From: Pseudomonadota bacterium
GTDB lineage: Bacteria > Pseudomonadota > Gammaproteobacteria > Burkholderiales > Burkholderiaceae_D
Direction of reading: 5' to 3'
Assembly (NCBI GenBank): GCA_023422955.1
Contig: JAFAGG010000119.1
Span: 1-8,852 of the forward strand
Length of the DNA: 8,852 nucleotides
How positions within the stretch are numbered: position 1 is the stretch's first letter; each line of letters begins with the position of its first letter. Under the pieces are notes generated by a model. The model searched no databases. It had not been told where the DNA came from and saw nothing but the letters and a program-made list of their open reading frames with translations. A program made the translations under genes and the position numbers. Below, one piece after another: positions 1 through 6,035 of this stretch.

Positions 1-40
1 CACATCGTAGGCCGAGTGAGCGGATAAGCGTTCCAAATAA

Positions 41-67
41 AAAACGGCGCCGATAGGCGCCTTTTTC
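41..67. terminator. Bidirectional intrinsic terminator after anmK
   Basis: Two GGCGCC arms (46-51 and 56-61) flank a GATA loop. The plus strand has a T5 run at 62-66. The minus strand has T residues from the A-run at 41-44 and just before it, after one unpaired base. The hairpin lies 3 bp beyond the anmK stop codon, so it should end leftward transcripts from the peptidase-anmK pair. It could also end a rightward transcript entering from outside the window. The stem is short but all GC, and A/T flanks on both sides are typical of a shared terminator between convergent genes. No gene can be assigned in bases 1-40. Confidence 0.85.
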
Positions 68-69
68 AT

Positions 70-1212
70 TTAGGCGGCCGGGTAAAGCGCGCCCAGTATG
101 CGGGGGCCGCGTGCCCCGGTGACAGCCGGTAAATTGCCGGCTTGCCGATGATGAAAGCGATAAGCCAGCCAGGCGAACGCCAGTGCTTCAACATGATTGG
201 GCGCCATGCCCAGCGCAGCGGTTGATTCCACGGAAATCGGCATGCCGCTGTTTTGAAGCGCCTCCCGAATTTGCCCGATCAAATAATCATTGCAGGCGCC
301 ACCGCCACATACATAAAGGGCCGTGGCATCGGATGCATGGCGGGCAATCGTGTCGGCCAGGGTGGCGGCAGTAAAGGCGGCAAGCGTCGTCTGCACATCC
401 ACAGGCGCTGCTGCAGGAAATAACTTCAGTTTTTCGTCCAGCCACGCGATATGAAAGAGGTCGCGCCCCGTGCTCTTGGGGGGAGGCAGCAGGAAAAAAG
501 GATCGCTGAGCATTTGCTGCAGCAATTCGGGCAAGACTTTGCCTTGCGCGGCCCATGCGCCGTCGGCATCGTAGCGCTGGCCCTGATGGCGGGAGATCCA
601 GGCATCCATCAAGACATTGCCGGGACCGGTATCGAATCCGGTGACGCCTGCTTCTTGCCCCGGCAGGATGCTGATATTGGCAATGCCGCCGATATTGGCC
701 ACTACCCGGGTTTGCTCCGGCACATTGAATACCGCGTGATGGAAGGCCGGCACCAGCGGTGCGCCCTGGCCGCCCGCGGCAATATCCCGGCTCCGAAAAT
801 CTGCAATTACGTCGATGCCGCTCAGCTCCGCCAGCAGCGCGGGCTGATTGGTTTGACGGCTGTAGCCGAGCCCCGGCTGATGCCGGATGGTCTGGCCGTG
901 CACGCCTACTGCGATTACTGCCGATGCCGCCACTGCGGCCTGATCCAGCAACTGCTGCACGCAATCGGCATATAGCCGTGCCAAGCGGTTGGCCGCCAGC
1001 GCTTCGAGATGAATTTCATCGTGCCCGCTGGCTTGCAGGGTGAGCAGTTGTTCTCTCAGGTCCGCGGGGAAGGGCAGATAGGCGGTAGCCAGTGTCTCAA
1101 TGGGCGGCGAGCCGTTCGCGGCAAAGGAAGCGAGAGCGCCATCCACGCCGTCCAGGCTGGTGCCTGACATCAGGCCGATAAAGAGCTGGCGCTGGGAATC
1201 AGAAGAAAGCAT
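70..1212 (-). CDS. anmK: Anhydro-N-acetylmuramic acid kinase
   Basis: AnmK uses ATP and water to open the 1,6-anhydro ring of anhydro-MurNAc and phosphorylate it, giving MurNAc-6-phosphate in cytoplasmic peptidoglycan recycling. The 380-residue product matches the family length (E. coli about 369). It has the N-terminal nucleotide-binding motif GLMSGTSLDGVD (13-24), HGQT (105-108), DFR (138-140), NIGGIAN (173-179) and GFDTGPGN (192-199), whose Asp194 aligns with the catalytic Asp of the family. STGRD (247-251) and CGGG (302-305) belong to the sugar-kinase/actin fold. The ATG at 1210-1212 places the nucleotide motif where the family has it; the Shine-Dalgarno is weak (AGG about 7 bases upstream). 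The upstream peptidase gene ends 57 bp away on the same strand with no terminator visible between, so the two are probably co-transcribed. Identity is near certain; co-transcription is inferred. Confidence 0.97.
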   Translation of the reverse strand: MLSSDSQRQLFIGLMSGTSLDGVDGALASFAANGSPPIETLATAYLPFPADLREQLLTLQASGHDEIHLEALAANRLARLYADCVQQLLDQAAVAASAVIAVGVHGQTIRHQPGLGYSRQTNQPALLAELSGIDVIADFRSRDIAAGGQGAPLVPAFHHAVFNVPEQTRVVANIGGIANISILPGQEAGVTGFDTGPGNVLMDAWISRHQGQRYDADGAWAAQGKVLPELLQQMLSDPFFLLPPPKSTGRDLFHIAWLDEKLKLFPAAAPVDVQTTLAAFTAATLADTIARHASDATALYVCGGGACNDYLIGQIREALQNSGMPISVESTAALGMAPNHVEALAFAWLAYRFHHRQAGNLPAVTGARGPRILGALYPAA

Positions 1213-1269
1213 GGCGAACCTGGTGAGGTCGAGGCGGCGGGCGAAGCGCAGAGGCGGCGAGCAGGCAGT

Positions 1270-2643
1270 TTATTGCGCTGCAAGCCGGATGTCACGGTTT
1301 TGCGGCGAGAGCAGGGTGAAGCGATGCACCATTTCATCGGCGACGAGACGGAAATTCGCCATTTGCGTTTTGGACAATGAAGGCGCGGTATTGGCAACCT
1401 TGATGGTCATCGGATCGCGTTGAACGCCATTGACCCGGAATTCGTAATGGAGGTGAGGACCGGTCGACCAGCCGGTGGAGCCGACGTAGCCGATAACATC
1501 GCCCTGGGTGACTTTCGAGCCCTTGCGCAGGTTGCTGCCAAAGCGGCTCATGTGCGCATAGGCGGTGCTGAATTCGGAGTTGTGCCTGATGATGACCAGA
1601 TTGCCGTAACCGCCGCTGAAGCCCATGTAGTCAATGGTGCCATTGCCGGTCGCCCGGATAGGTGTGCCAGTCGGTGCCGCGAAATCCACGCCCTTGTGGG
1701 CTTTCCACTTTCCGGAAATTGGATGGCGGCGCACCGAAAATCCCGAGGAAATGCGGGAGAACTCCAGCGGGGAGCGCAGGAATGCTTTCTTCAGCGATTT
1801 GCCGTCGAAGCCGTAATAGCCGCCGCCATTGCCCTTGGAGTCCTCAAACCATACTGCATCGTAGGTCGAGCTGCCGTTACGGAATTCCGCTGCCAGTATG
1901 CGGCCGGTGCGCACATATTCGCCGCCTTGCCAGAATGTCTCGTAGACGACGTTGAAGCGGTCGCCGCGGCGCAGATCGCGTGCGAAATCGATATCGCTGG
2001 AAAAAATCTCGACCATTTGCATGGCAACGGCATCCGGTATCTGGGAGGTATCGGTCGCGGCGAACAGGGACGAGTAAATCTGTCCGGTTCGCATTTCAAC
2101 GCGCCTTTCTACGGCGGCATCTTCTTCCAAGGCCGAAAAGCCGTCGGCTTCGCGCTTGACCACGATATTCTTGACGGCTGCCGGGCCATCTCCGCCGGGG
2201 ACCGTCGTACTGATCCACTGCAATGTGCCATCCCCTGCGATTTCCGCCTGTATGCGACGGCCCGATCTCAGATTGAGCAACTGGCGTCCAACCTTATCGG
2301 ACCTGATGAACTGGCTCGCTGCTTCGTCGCGTATGCCCAGGCGATTCAGCAAGGTCGCCAGCGTATCGCCAGGCAGAATCTGTTCTTCGATGATGTAACG
2401 CTGAGCGGTCGGCTCCAGCGCTGCAATTTGCTCTGCAATGTTGGGAAGCCCGATTTCCTCTGCGATGGAAACGACTTCCAGGTCATCGGGATTGGGCGCA
2501 TGAGGCGCGACGCCGGCTGCGCCAAAGGCGCAGATCGCAAGCAGGAGCGCCGAGACAGAGACCACGCGCGATTTGCGAGTGCTTCCTATCAACAGACTGC
2601 TATGCGTGGCTGCTAATGCCACGAATTTATCGATGACGCTCAT
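1270..2643 (-). CDS. MepM-like M23 peptidoglycan DD-endopeptidase
   Basis: This 457-residue protein resembles E. coli MepM, which cuts peptide cross-links so that new murein can be inserted. A basic N-terminus (STRKSR, 21-26) precedes a hydrophobic segment at about 27-47, a signal anchor that would place the enzyme in the periplasm. An OapA/LysM-like segment follows (ILPGDTLATLLNRLGI, about 89-104), then a Csd3/MepM-type middle domain to about 295. The M23 domain (about 297-415) has the zinc ligands His316 and Asp320 (HKGVD), His364 (YAHMS) and His397-x-His399 (GPHLHYE), all present. The frame is open to 2790, but the ATG at 2643 is preferred because it precedes the signal anchor and a strong extended -10 lies at 2722-2730, so a start at 2790 would be upstream of transcription. 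No clear Shine-Dalgarno precedes 2643. anmK follows, making a wall-cutting and recycling pair. The exact bond cleaved is inferred from MepM. Confidence 0.93.
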   Translation of the reverse strand: MSVIDKFVALAATHSSLLIGSTRKSRVVSVSALLLAICAFGAAGVAPHAPNPDDLEVVSIAEEIGLPNIAEQIAALEPTAQRYIIEEQILPGDTLATLLNRLGIRDEAASQFIRSDKVGRQLLNLRSGRRIQAEIAGDGTLQWISTTVPGGDGPAAVKNIVVKREADGFSALEEDAAVERRVEMRTGQIYSSLFAATDTSQIPDAVAMQMVEIFSSDIDFARDLRRGDRFNVVYETFWQGGEYVRTGRILAAEFRNGSSTYDAVWFEDSKGNGGGYYGFDGKSLKKAFLRSPLEFSRISSGFSVRRHPISGKWKAHKGVDFAAPTGTPIRATGNGTIDYMGFSGGYGNLVIIRHNSEFSTAYAHMSRFGSNLRKGSKVTQGDVIGYVGSTGWSTGPHLHYEFRVNGVQRDPMTIKVANTAPSLSKTQMANFRLVADEMVHRFTLLSPQNRDIRLAAQ

Positions 2644-2721
2644 GCAATACGTTAGAATTTGGAGTTTGCCGCGAGCAGAACTGCCTAGTTTGTTGATGTT
2701 AGGCAAGAACGCGAGCGGTGA

Positions 2722-2730
2722 ATTATACCA
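2722..2730 (-). promoter_or_regulatory. Extended -10 promoter for the peptidase-anmK pair
   Basis: Read on the minus strand these bases are TGGTATAAT: a perfect TATAAT -10 with the TGn extension. No good -35 lies at 16-18 bp, as is usual for extended -10 promoters; TTTACA (minus strand, 2752-2757) is too far away. Transcription would start near 2715, giving a leader of roughly 70 nt before the ATG at 2643. The rest of the 132 bp divergent spacer (2644-2775) must also hold the tyrS promoter. The only plus-strand candidate I noted is TAGAAT at 2653-2658, without a convincing -35, so the tyrS promoter is left unassigned. Confidence 0.6.
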
Positions 2731-2775
2731 AAACAAAGTGTTGATTTTTATTGTAAATTTCGTTTTTTTCGAATC

Positions 2776-4041
2776 ATGGATGCACATCAACCACAGGCCC
2801 GCTTAGAGAGCGATAAATCAGAAAAGTCTTCATTGCCTTTGTCTGATGCCGTACAGGAAGCACTTTCCAACGTAAAACGCGGCGCAGAGGAGTTGATCGT
2901 CGAATCCGAATTTGCCCAGAAACTGGCGCGTTCGGAACAAACCGGCAAGCCGCTGCGGATCAAGCTGGGGCTGGATCCCACTGCGCCCGATCTGCATCTG
3001 GGGCATACGGTGGTGCTGAACAAGCTGCGTCAATTGCAGGATCTGGGCCATACCGTCATTTTCCTGATCGGCGATTTCACGTCCATGATCGGCGATCCGT
3101 CCGGCCGCAATGTCACCCGCCCGCCGCTGACGCGCGAGCAGATCGAGGAAAATGCCAAAACTTACTTCGCCCAGGCCAGCCTGGTGCTGGATGCGGCGCG
3201 TACCGAAATCCGCTACAACTCCGAATGGTGCGATCCATTGGGCGCGCGCGGCATGATCCAGCTGGCGGCGAAATATACGGTGGCGCGCCTGCTGGAGCGG
3301 GAGGACTTCACCAAGCGTTTCAAGGCCGGCACGCCGATCTCGGTGCATGAACTGCTCTATCCGCTGATGCAGGGTTACGACTCGGTCGCGCTGCAGTCGG
3401 ACCTGGAGCTGGGCGGCACCGACCAGAAATTCAACCTGCTGGTGGGTCGCGAACTGCAAAAGGATTATGGGCAGGAGCCGCAGTGCGTGCTGACCATGCC
3501 GCTCTTGGAGGGCCTGGACGGCGTGGAGAAAATGTCCAAGTCCAAGGGCAATTACATCGGCATCACCGAGCCGGGCAATACCATGTTCGCCAAGGTGATG
3601 AGTATTTCCGATGACATGATGTGGCGCTACTACGACTTGCTGTCGTTCCGCTCCTTGACGGAAATTACGAATTTCAAGGAAGAGGTCGCCGGTGGCCGCA
3701 ATCCGCGCGATATCAAGGTCGCGCTGGCGCAGGAAATCGTCGAGCGTTTTCATTCTCGCCAGGCTGCCGAAGACGCGCTGGCCGATTTCAACAATCGCGC
3801 GCGCGGCGGCATTCCGGACGATATTCCCGAAGTGTCGATTGCTGGCGCGCCTTTGGGCGTAGGCCAATTGCTCAAGCAAGCCAATCTGTGCGCATCGACT
3901 TCCGAGGCGCTGCGCATGGTGGATCAGGGCGGGGTACGCCTGGATGGTGCCGTTATCAGCGACAAGGCACTCAAGGTCGAAGCAGGTACTTTCGTGTTGC
4001 AAGTCGGCAAGCGCAAATTTGCCCGGGTAACGCTGGCTTGA
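2776..4041 (+). CDS. tyrS: Tyrosyl-tRNA synthetase
   Basis: TyrRS activates tyrosine with ATP and charges tRNA-Tyr in the cytoplasm. The 421-residue product has the class I signature HLGH (74-77), KMSKS (252-256) and a C-terminal S4 RNA-binding domain (about 356-418, including SEALRMVDQGGVRLDG). KMSKS and the GRELQKDYGQEPQ segment (225-237) place it in the subfamily that differs from E. coli TyrRS, which has KFGKT. The first 25 or so residues are polar and poorly conserved. The ATG at 2776 is the only ATG before the conserved region, but there is no Shine-Dalgarno: a T-rich run precedes it (2762-2769). The next plausible start is TTG at 2833, which would drop the polar tail; this remains possible. 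The stop overlaps the start of dtd by 4 bp. Function is certain; the exact N-terminus is less so. Confidence 0.97.
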   Translation: MDAHQPQARLESDKSEKSSLPLSDAVQEALSNVKRGAEELIVESEFAQKLARSEQTGKPLRIKLGLDPTAPDLHLGHTVVLNKLRQLQDLGHTVIFLIGDFTSMIGDPSGRNVTRPPLTREQIEENAKTYFAQASLVLDAARTEIRYNSEWCDPLGARGMIQLAAKYTVARLLEREDFTKRFKAGTPISVHELLYPLMQGYDSVALQSDLELGGTDQKFNLLVGRELQKDYGQEPQCVLTMPLLEGLDGVEKMSKSKGNYIGITEPGNTMFAKVMSISDDMMWRYYDLLSFRSLTEITNFKEEVAGGRNPRDIKVALAQEIVERFHSRQAAEDALADFNNRARGGIPDDIPEVSIAGAPLGVGQLLKQANLCASTSEALRMVDQGGVRLDGAVISDKALKVEAGTFVLQVGKRKFARVTLA

Positions 4042-4484
4042 TCGCCTTGCTGCAGCGTGCCACGCAGGCACAAGTCGTCGTGGACGAACAGGTCGTCGGC
4101 GCCATTGGGCCGGGCTTGATGGTGCTGGTATGCGCAGAGCGCAATGACACGGAAAAGCAAGCTGATGCCCTGCTGGAGAAGTTGCTTAATTACCGTGTTT
4201 TCGCCGACGAAGCGGGCAAGATGAATAAGAGCGTGCGCGACGTGGCAGGCGGTTTGCTGCTGGTGCCGCAATTTACGCTGGCCGCCGATACGCGTTCCGG
4301 CACGCGCCCGTCCTTCACGCCTGCGGCCGCGCCGGAAGAAGGACGTCGATTGTTCGATTACTTCCTGCAAAGCGCACGAAACAAGCATGCCGTGGTCGAA
4401 AGCGGTCGGTTCGGTGCGCATATGTCGGTGTCCCTGACTAATGACGGGCCAGTGACTTTCTGGCTGCAAGTGACGCCGACGTGA
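4038..4484 (+). CDS. dtd: D-aminoacyl-tRNA deacylase (TTG start)
   Basis: Dtd hydrolyses D-aminoacyl-tRNAs such as D-Tyr-tRNA-Tyr and glycyl-tRNA-Ala, recycling tRNA and keeping D-residues out of protein. The 148-residue product matches the family (E. coli 145) from end to end. It starts IALLQR after the initiator, has PQFTLAADT (77-85) at the active-site SQFTL position, RPSF (90-93), and ends with NDGPVTFWLQV (135-145), which holds the Gly-cisPro motif (Gly137-Pro138) that rejects L-amino acids. The start is TTG at 4038-4040: no ATG or GTG lies nearby in frame, and the family N-terminus begins exactly here. This TTG overlaps the tyrS TGA (shared bases 4038-4041), and no good Shine-Dalgarno is visible, so translation is probably coupled to tyrS. 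The Ser of SQFTL is Pro77 here; that Ser is reported not to be essential, so activity is still expected. Confidence 0.95.
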   Translation: MIALLQRATQAQVVVDEQVVGAIGPGLMVLVCAERNDTEKQADALLEKLLNYRVFADEAGKMNKSVRDVAGGLLLVPQFTLAADTRSGTRPSFTPAAAPEEGRRLFDYFLQSARNKHAVVESGRFGAHMSVSLTNDGPVTFWLQVTPT

Positions 4485-4493
4485 TATCCGCTT

Positions 4494-4561
4494 GAGCAAG
4501 TTTGATCTTGCTGCGGATCGACGACGAGCAAGAAGGATATTGTCTTATCCATCTCTTGCTC
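4494..4561 (+). repeat. Four-segment inverted-repeat leader before the PEBP gene
   Basis: The 98 bp dtd-PEBP spacer holds two copies of GAGCAAG (4494-4500 and 4526-4532) and two of its complement (CTTGCT at 4507-4512 and CTTGCTC at 4555-4561). Segments 1 and 2 form a 6 bp stem with loop TTTGAT. Segments 3 and 4 form an 8 bp stem (GAGCAAGA 4526-4533 with TCTTGCTC 4554-4561) that continues inward as GGATA/TATCC (4535-4539 with 4546-4550) and a 6-base loop. Segment 2 can instead pair with 3 (7 bp), and segment 1 with 4. No T-tract follows, so this is not an ordinary terminator. The last arm ends 9 bases before the Shine-Dalgarno at 4571. It may be a regulatory RNA leader or a pair of operator dyads; the function is unknown. 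Confidence 0.5.
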
Positions 4562-4570
4562 ATTCATCAA

Positions 4571-4577
4571 AAGGAGG
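4571..4577 (+). promoter_or_regulatory. Strong Shine-Dalgarno fixing the PEBP start
   Basis: AAGGAGG lies 5 bases before the ATG at 4583, the best ribosome binding site in the window. It decides for the 4583 start over the TTG at 4502, which would add 27 residues translated from the inverted-repeat leader. Confidence 0.85.
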
Positions 4578-4582
4578 CTGCG

Positions 4583-5224
4583 ATGCAGTTGTGGAGCGAT
4601 TCATTCAAGCAGGGCGAGGCAATTCCGGGCGAATTTGCTTTCGCAGTGACAGATCCGAAAACGCGCGTGAGTCTGTCGGCTAACCGTAACCCGCATCTGG
4701 CGTGGAAAGACGCGCCCGCCGGAACGCAATCCTTCGCGCTGATCTGCCATGATCCCGACGTTCCTTCCAAGGGCGATGACGTCAATCGCGAGGGGCGGGA
4801 AGTGCCGGCGGATTTGCCGCGTGTGGATTTCTTTCATTGGTTGCTGGTGGACTTGCCGGTTTCAACGCAGGAAATCGCAGCGGGAGAGCATTCCGATGGC
4901 GTGACGGTCCGCGGCAAGACGGGGCCGGAAATTGCCGGCAAGGCAGCGCGTCATGGTCTGAATGACTATACCGTGTGGTTTGTCAGCGACGCCGACATGG
5001 GTGGTGACTATTTCGGCTATGACGGTCCCTGCCCGCCCTGGAACGATGCGCTGGTTCATCGCTACGTCTTCACGCTGTATGCGCTGGATATTCCCAAGCT
5101 CGATGTGGATGGAAAGTTCACAGGACAGCAAGTGCGAGATGCCATTGATGGCCATGTGCTGGCAGAAGCCAGTATCATGGGCACTTACTCCTTGAATCCC
5201 GCGTTGCCGAAAACCGGCGCATAG
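4583..5224 (+). CDS. YbhB/YbcL family PEBP-like protein
   Basis: This 213-residue protein belongs to the phosphatidylethanolamine-binding protein superfamily, bacterial YbhB/YbcL branch (Raf-kinase-inhibitor-like). The anion-binding pocket motifs are present: DPDVPS (57-62, the DPDxPS motif), FHWLLVDLP (84-92) with His85, and GYDGPCPPWND followed by HRYVF (145-163). No signal peptide is visible, so it is probably cytoplasmic. The physiological ligand of bacterial members is not settled, so no reaction is assigned. Residues 64-80, between the first two motifs, form a charged, polar loop (DDVNREGREVPADLPR). The start is fixed by the strong Shine-Dalgarno at 4571. It lies 98 bp after dtd and 31 bp before the next gene, so it is probably read with the tyrS-dtd transcript or from a local promoter in the repeat leader. 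Confidence 0.93.
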   Translation: MQLWSDSFKQGEAIPGEFAFAVTDPKTRVSLSANRNPHLAWKDAPAGTQSFALICHDPDVPSKGDDVNREGREVPADLPRVDFFHWLLVDLPVSTQEIAAGEHSDGVTVRGKTGPEIAGKAARHGLNDYTVWFVSDADMGGDYFGYDGPCPPWNDALVHRYVFTLYALDIPKLDVDGKFTGQQVRDAIDGHVLAEASIMGTYSLNPALPKTGA

Positions 5225-5255
5225 GATCAGGGCATCCCGCGGTAATGAGGAATGG

Positions 5256-5900
5256 ATGACTGAACTATTATTGATTCGCCATGGCGAAACGGATTGGAAT
5301 GTCGAAAGGCGCCTGCAAGGACACATCGACATCGATTTGAATGAAAAAGGTCGCTGGCAGGCGCAAGCGTTGGGAAATGCGCTGTCCAATGAAGCGCTGG
5401 ATGCAGTCTATGCCAGCGATTTGCAGCGCGCCCTGCTGACCGCACAGGCGATCGCATCTCCGCAGCGACTGACGGTGCAAAAAGAGCGCCAGTTGCGCGA
5501 GCGCTGTTACGGCGTACTGGAAGGCATGAGCTATCAGGAAATCAAGCAGGCTTATCCTGAAATCTATATCACCTGGCGCAGCCGCGACATTCATGCGCGC
5601 TTTCCTTCCGGCGCTAGCCCGGCCGAAACCTTGCTTGAGTTCTCCAGCCGGGTGGTCGATAGGGTAATCGGCATCGCTCAAAAACATCCGAAGCAGAAAG
5701 TCGCGATCGTGACTCACGGCGGCGTGCTGGATTGCCTTTATCGGGCGGCAGCAGGGAAAAGCCTTTCGGTTACGCGTGATTTCGACATCCTGAATGCCGG
5801 CATCAACCGGCTGACCTGGGATGGTCAGTCGCTGGCGATTGCGCAGTGGGGCGATGCCGCCCATCTCGCCGAAGCCGCGCTCGACGAAACGGACCGATAA
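5256..5900 (+). CDS. Histidine phosphatase family protein (GpmB/CobC-like)
   Basis: This 214-residue member of histidine phosphatase branch 1 transfers phosphate through a phospho-His intermediate. LIRHGETDWN (6-15) carries the nucleophile His9 and Arg8. Glu82 in RERCYGVLEG (81-90) is the likely acid/base, Arg58 sits in the SDLQRA segment (54-59), and His154 in VTHGGVLD (152-159) is the second catalytic His. All four are intact, so it should be active. Such genes are often annotated gpmB, but the family includes cofactor-dependent mutases, alpha-ribazole phosphatases and broad phosphatases. Sequence alone does not set the substrate, and no cobalamin genes are nearby. The ATG at 5256 has GAGGA (5247-5251) 4 bases upstream; a nearby ATG at 5252 in another frame stops at once. 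It follows the PEBP gene by 31 bp and is probably co-transcribed with it. Confidence 0.92.
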   Translation: MTELLLIRHGETDWNVERRLQGHIDIDLNEKGRWQAQALGNALSNEALDAVYASDLQRALLTAQAIASPQRLTVQKERQLRERCYGVLEGMSYQEIKQAYPEIYITWRSRDIHARFPSGASPAETLLEFSSRVVDRVIGIAQKHPKQKVAIVTHGGVLDCLYRAAAGKSLSVTRDFDILNAGINRLTWDGQSLAIAQWGDAAHLAEAALDETDR

Positions 5901-6035
5901 TCCAAATACCACACAAGGCTCGCTCCTTGCACTAATTGCCTGGCAGAAATGCATCGCTTCTTGTACGATTGCCCAAGTCGCTGCGCATGAGATTTTTCTT
6001 TATGCTTGCGGCACCTTCCGACTTGGATACGCAGG

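Noticed and set aside
1420..2616. Plus-strand ORF of 398 codons opposite the M23 peptidase
   Set aside because: Antisense shadow; the peptidase has complete zinc-site motifs and a signal anchor, while this frame shows no known family.
2644..2790. 49-codon N-terminal extension of the M23 peptidase
   Set aside because: It would start upstream of the extended -10 at 2722-2730, and the signal anchor is placed normally from ATG 2643.
2830..4071. Minus-strand ORF of 413 codons opposite tyrS
   Set aside because: Shadow of the codon bias of tyrS; the translation is His/Gln/Arg-rich, has no recognisable family or ribosome site, and tyrS on the other strand is certain.
4038..4515. Similarity between the dtd start (TTGATC..TTGCTGC) and 4502-4515, as if dtd's 5' end were duplicated
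   Set aside because: The match is only about 13 bases with a 3-base gap and does not extend; chance is likely, and the later copy is explained by the inverted-repeat leader.
4502..4582. TTG start for the PEBP protein at 4502
   Set aside because: It would translate the inverted-repeat leader; ATG 4583 has a near-perfect Shine-Dalgarno and gives the usual family N-terminus.
5914..5929. CAAGG/CCTTG hairpin after the histidine phosphatase gene
   Set aside because: Only 5 bp, no T-tract; too weak to call a terminator.
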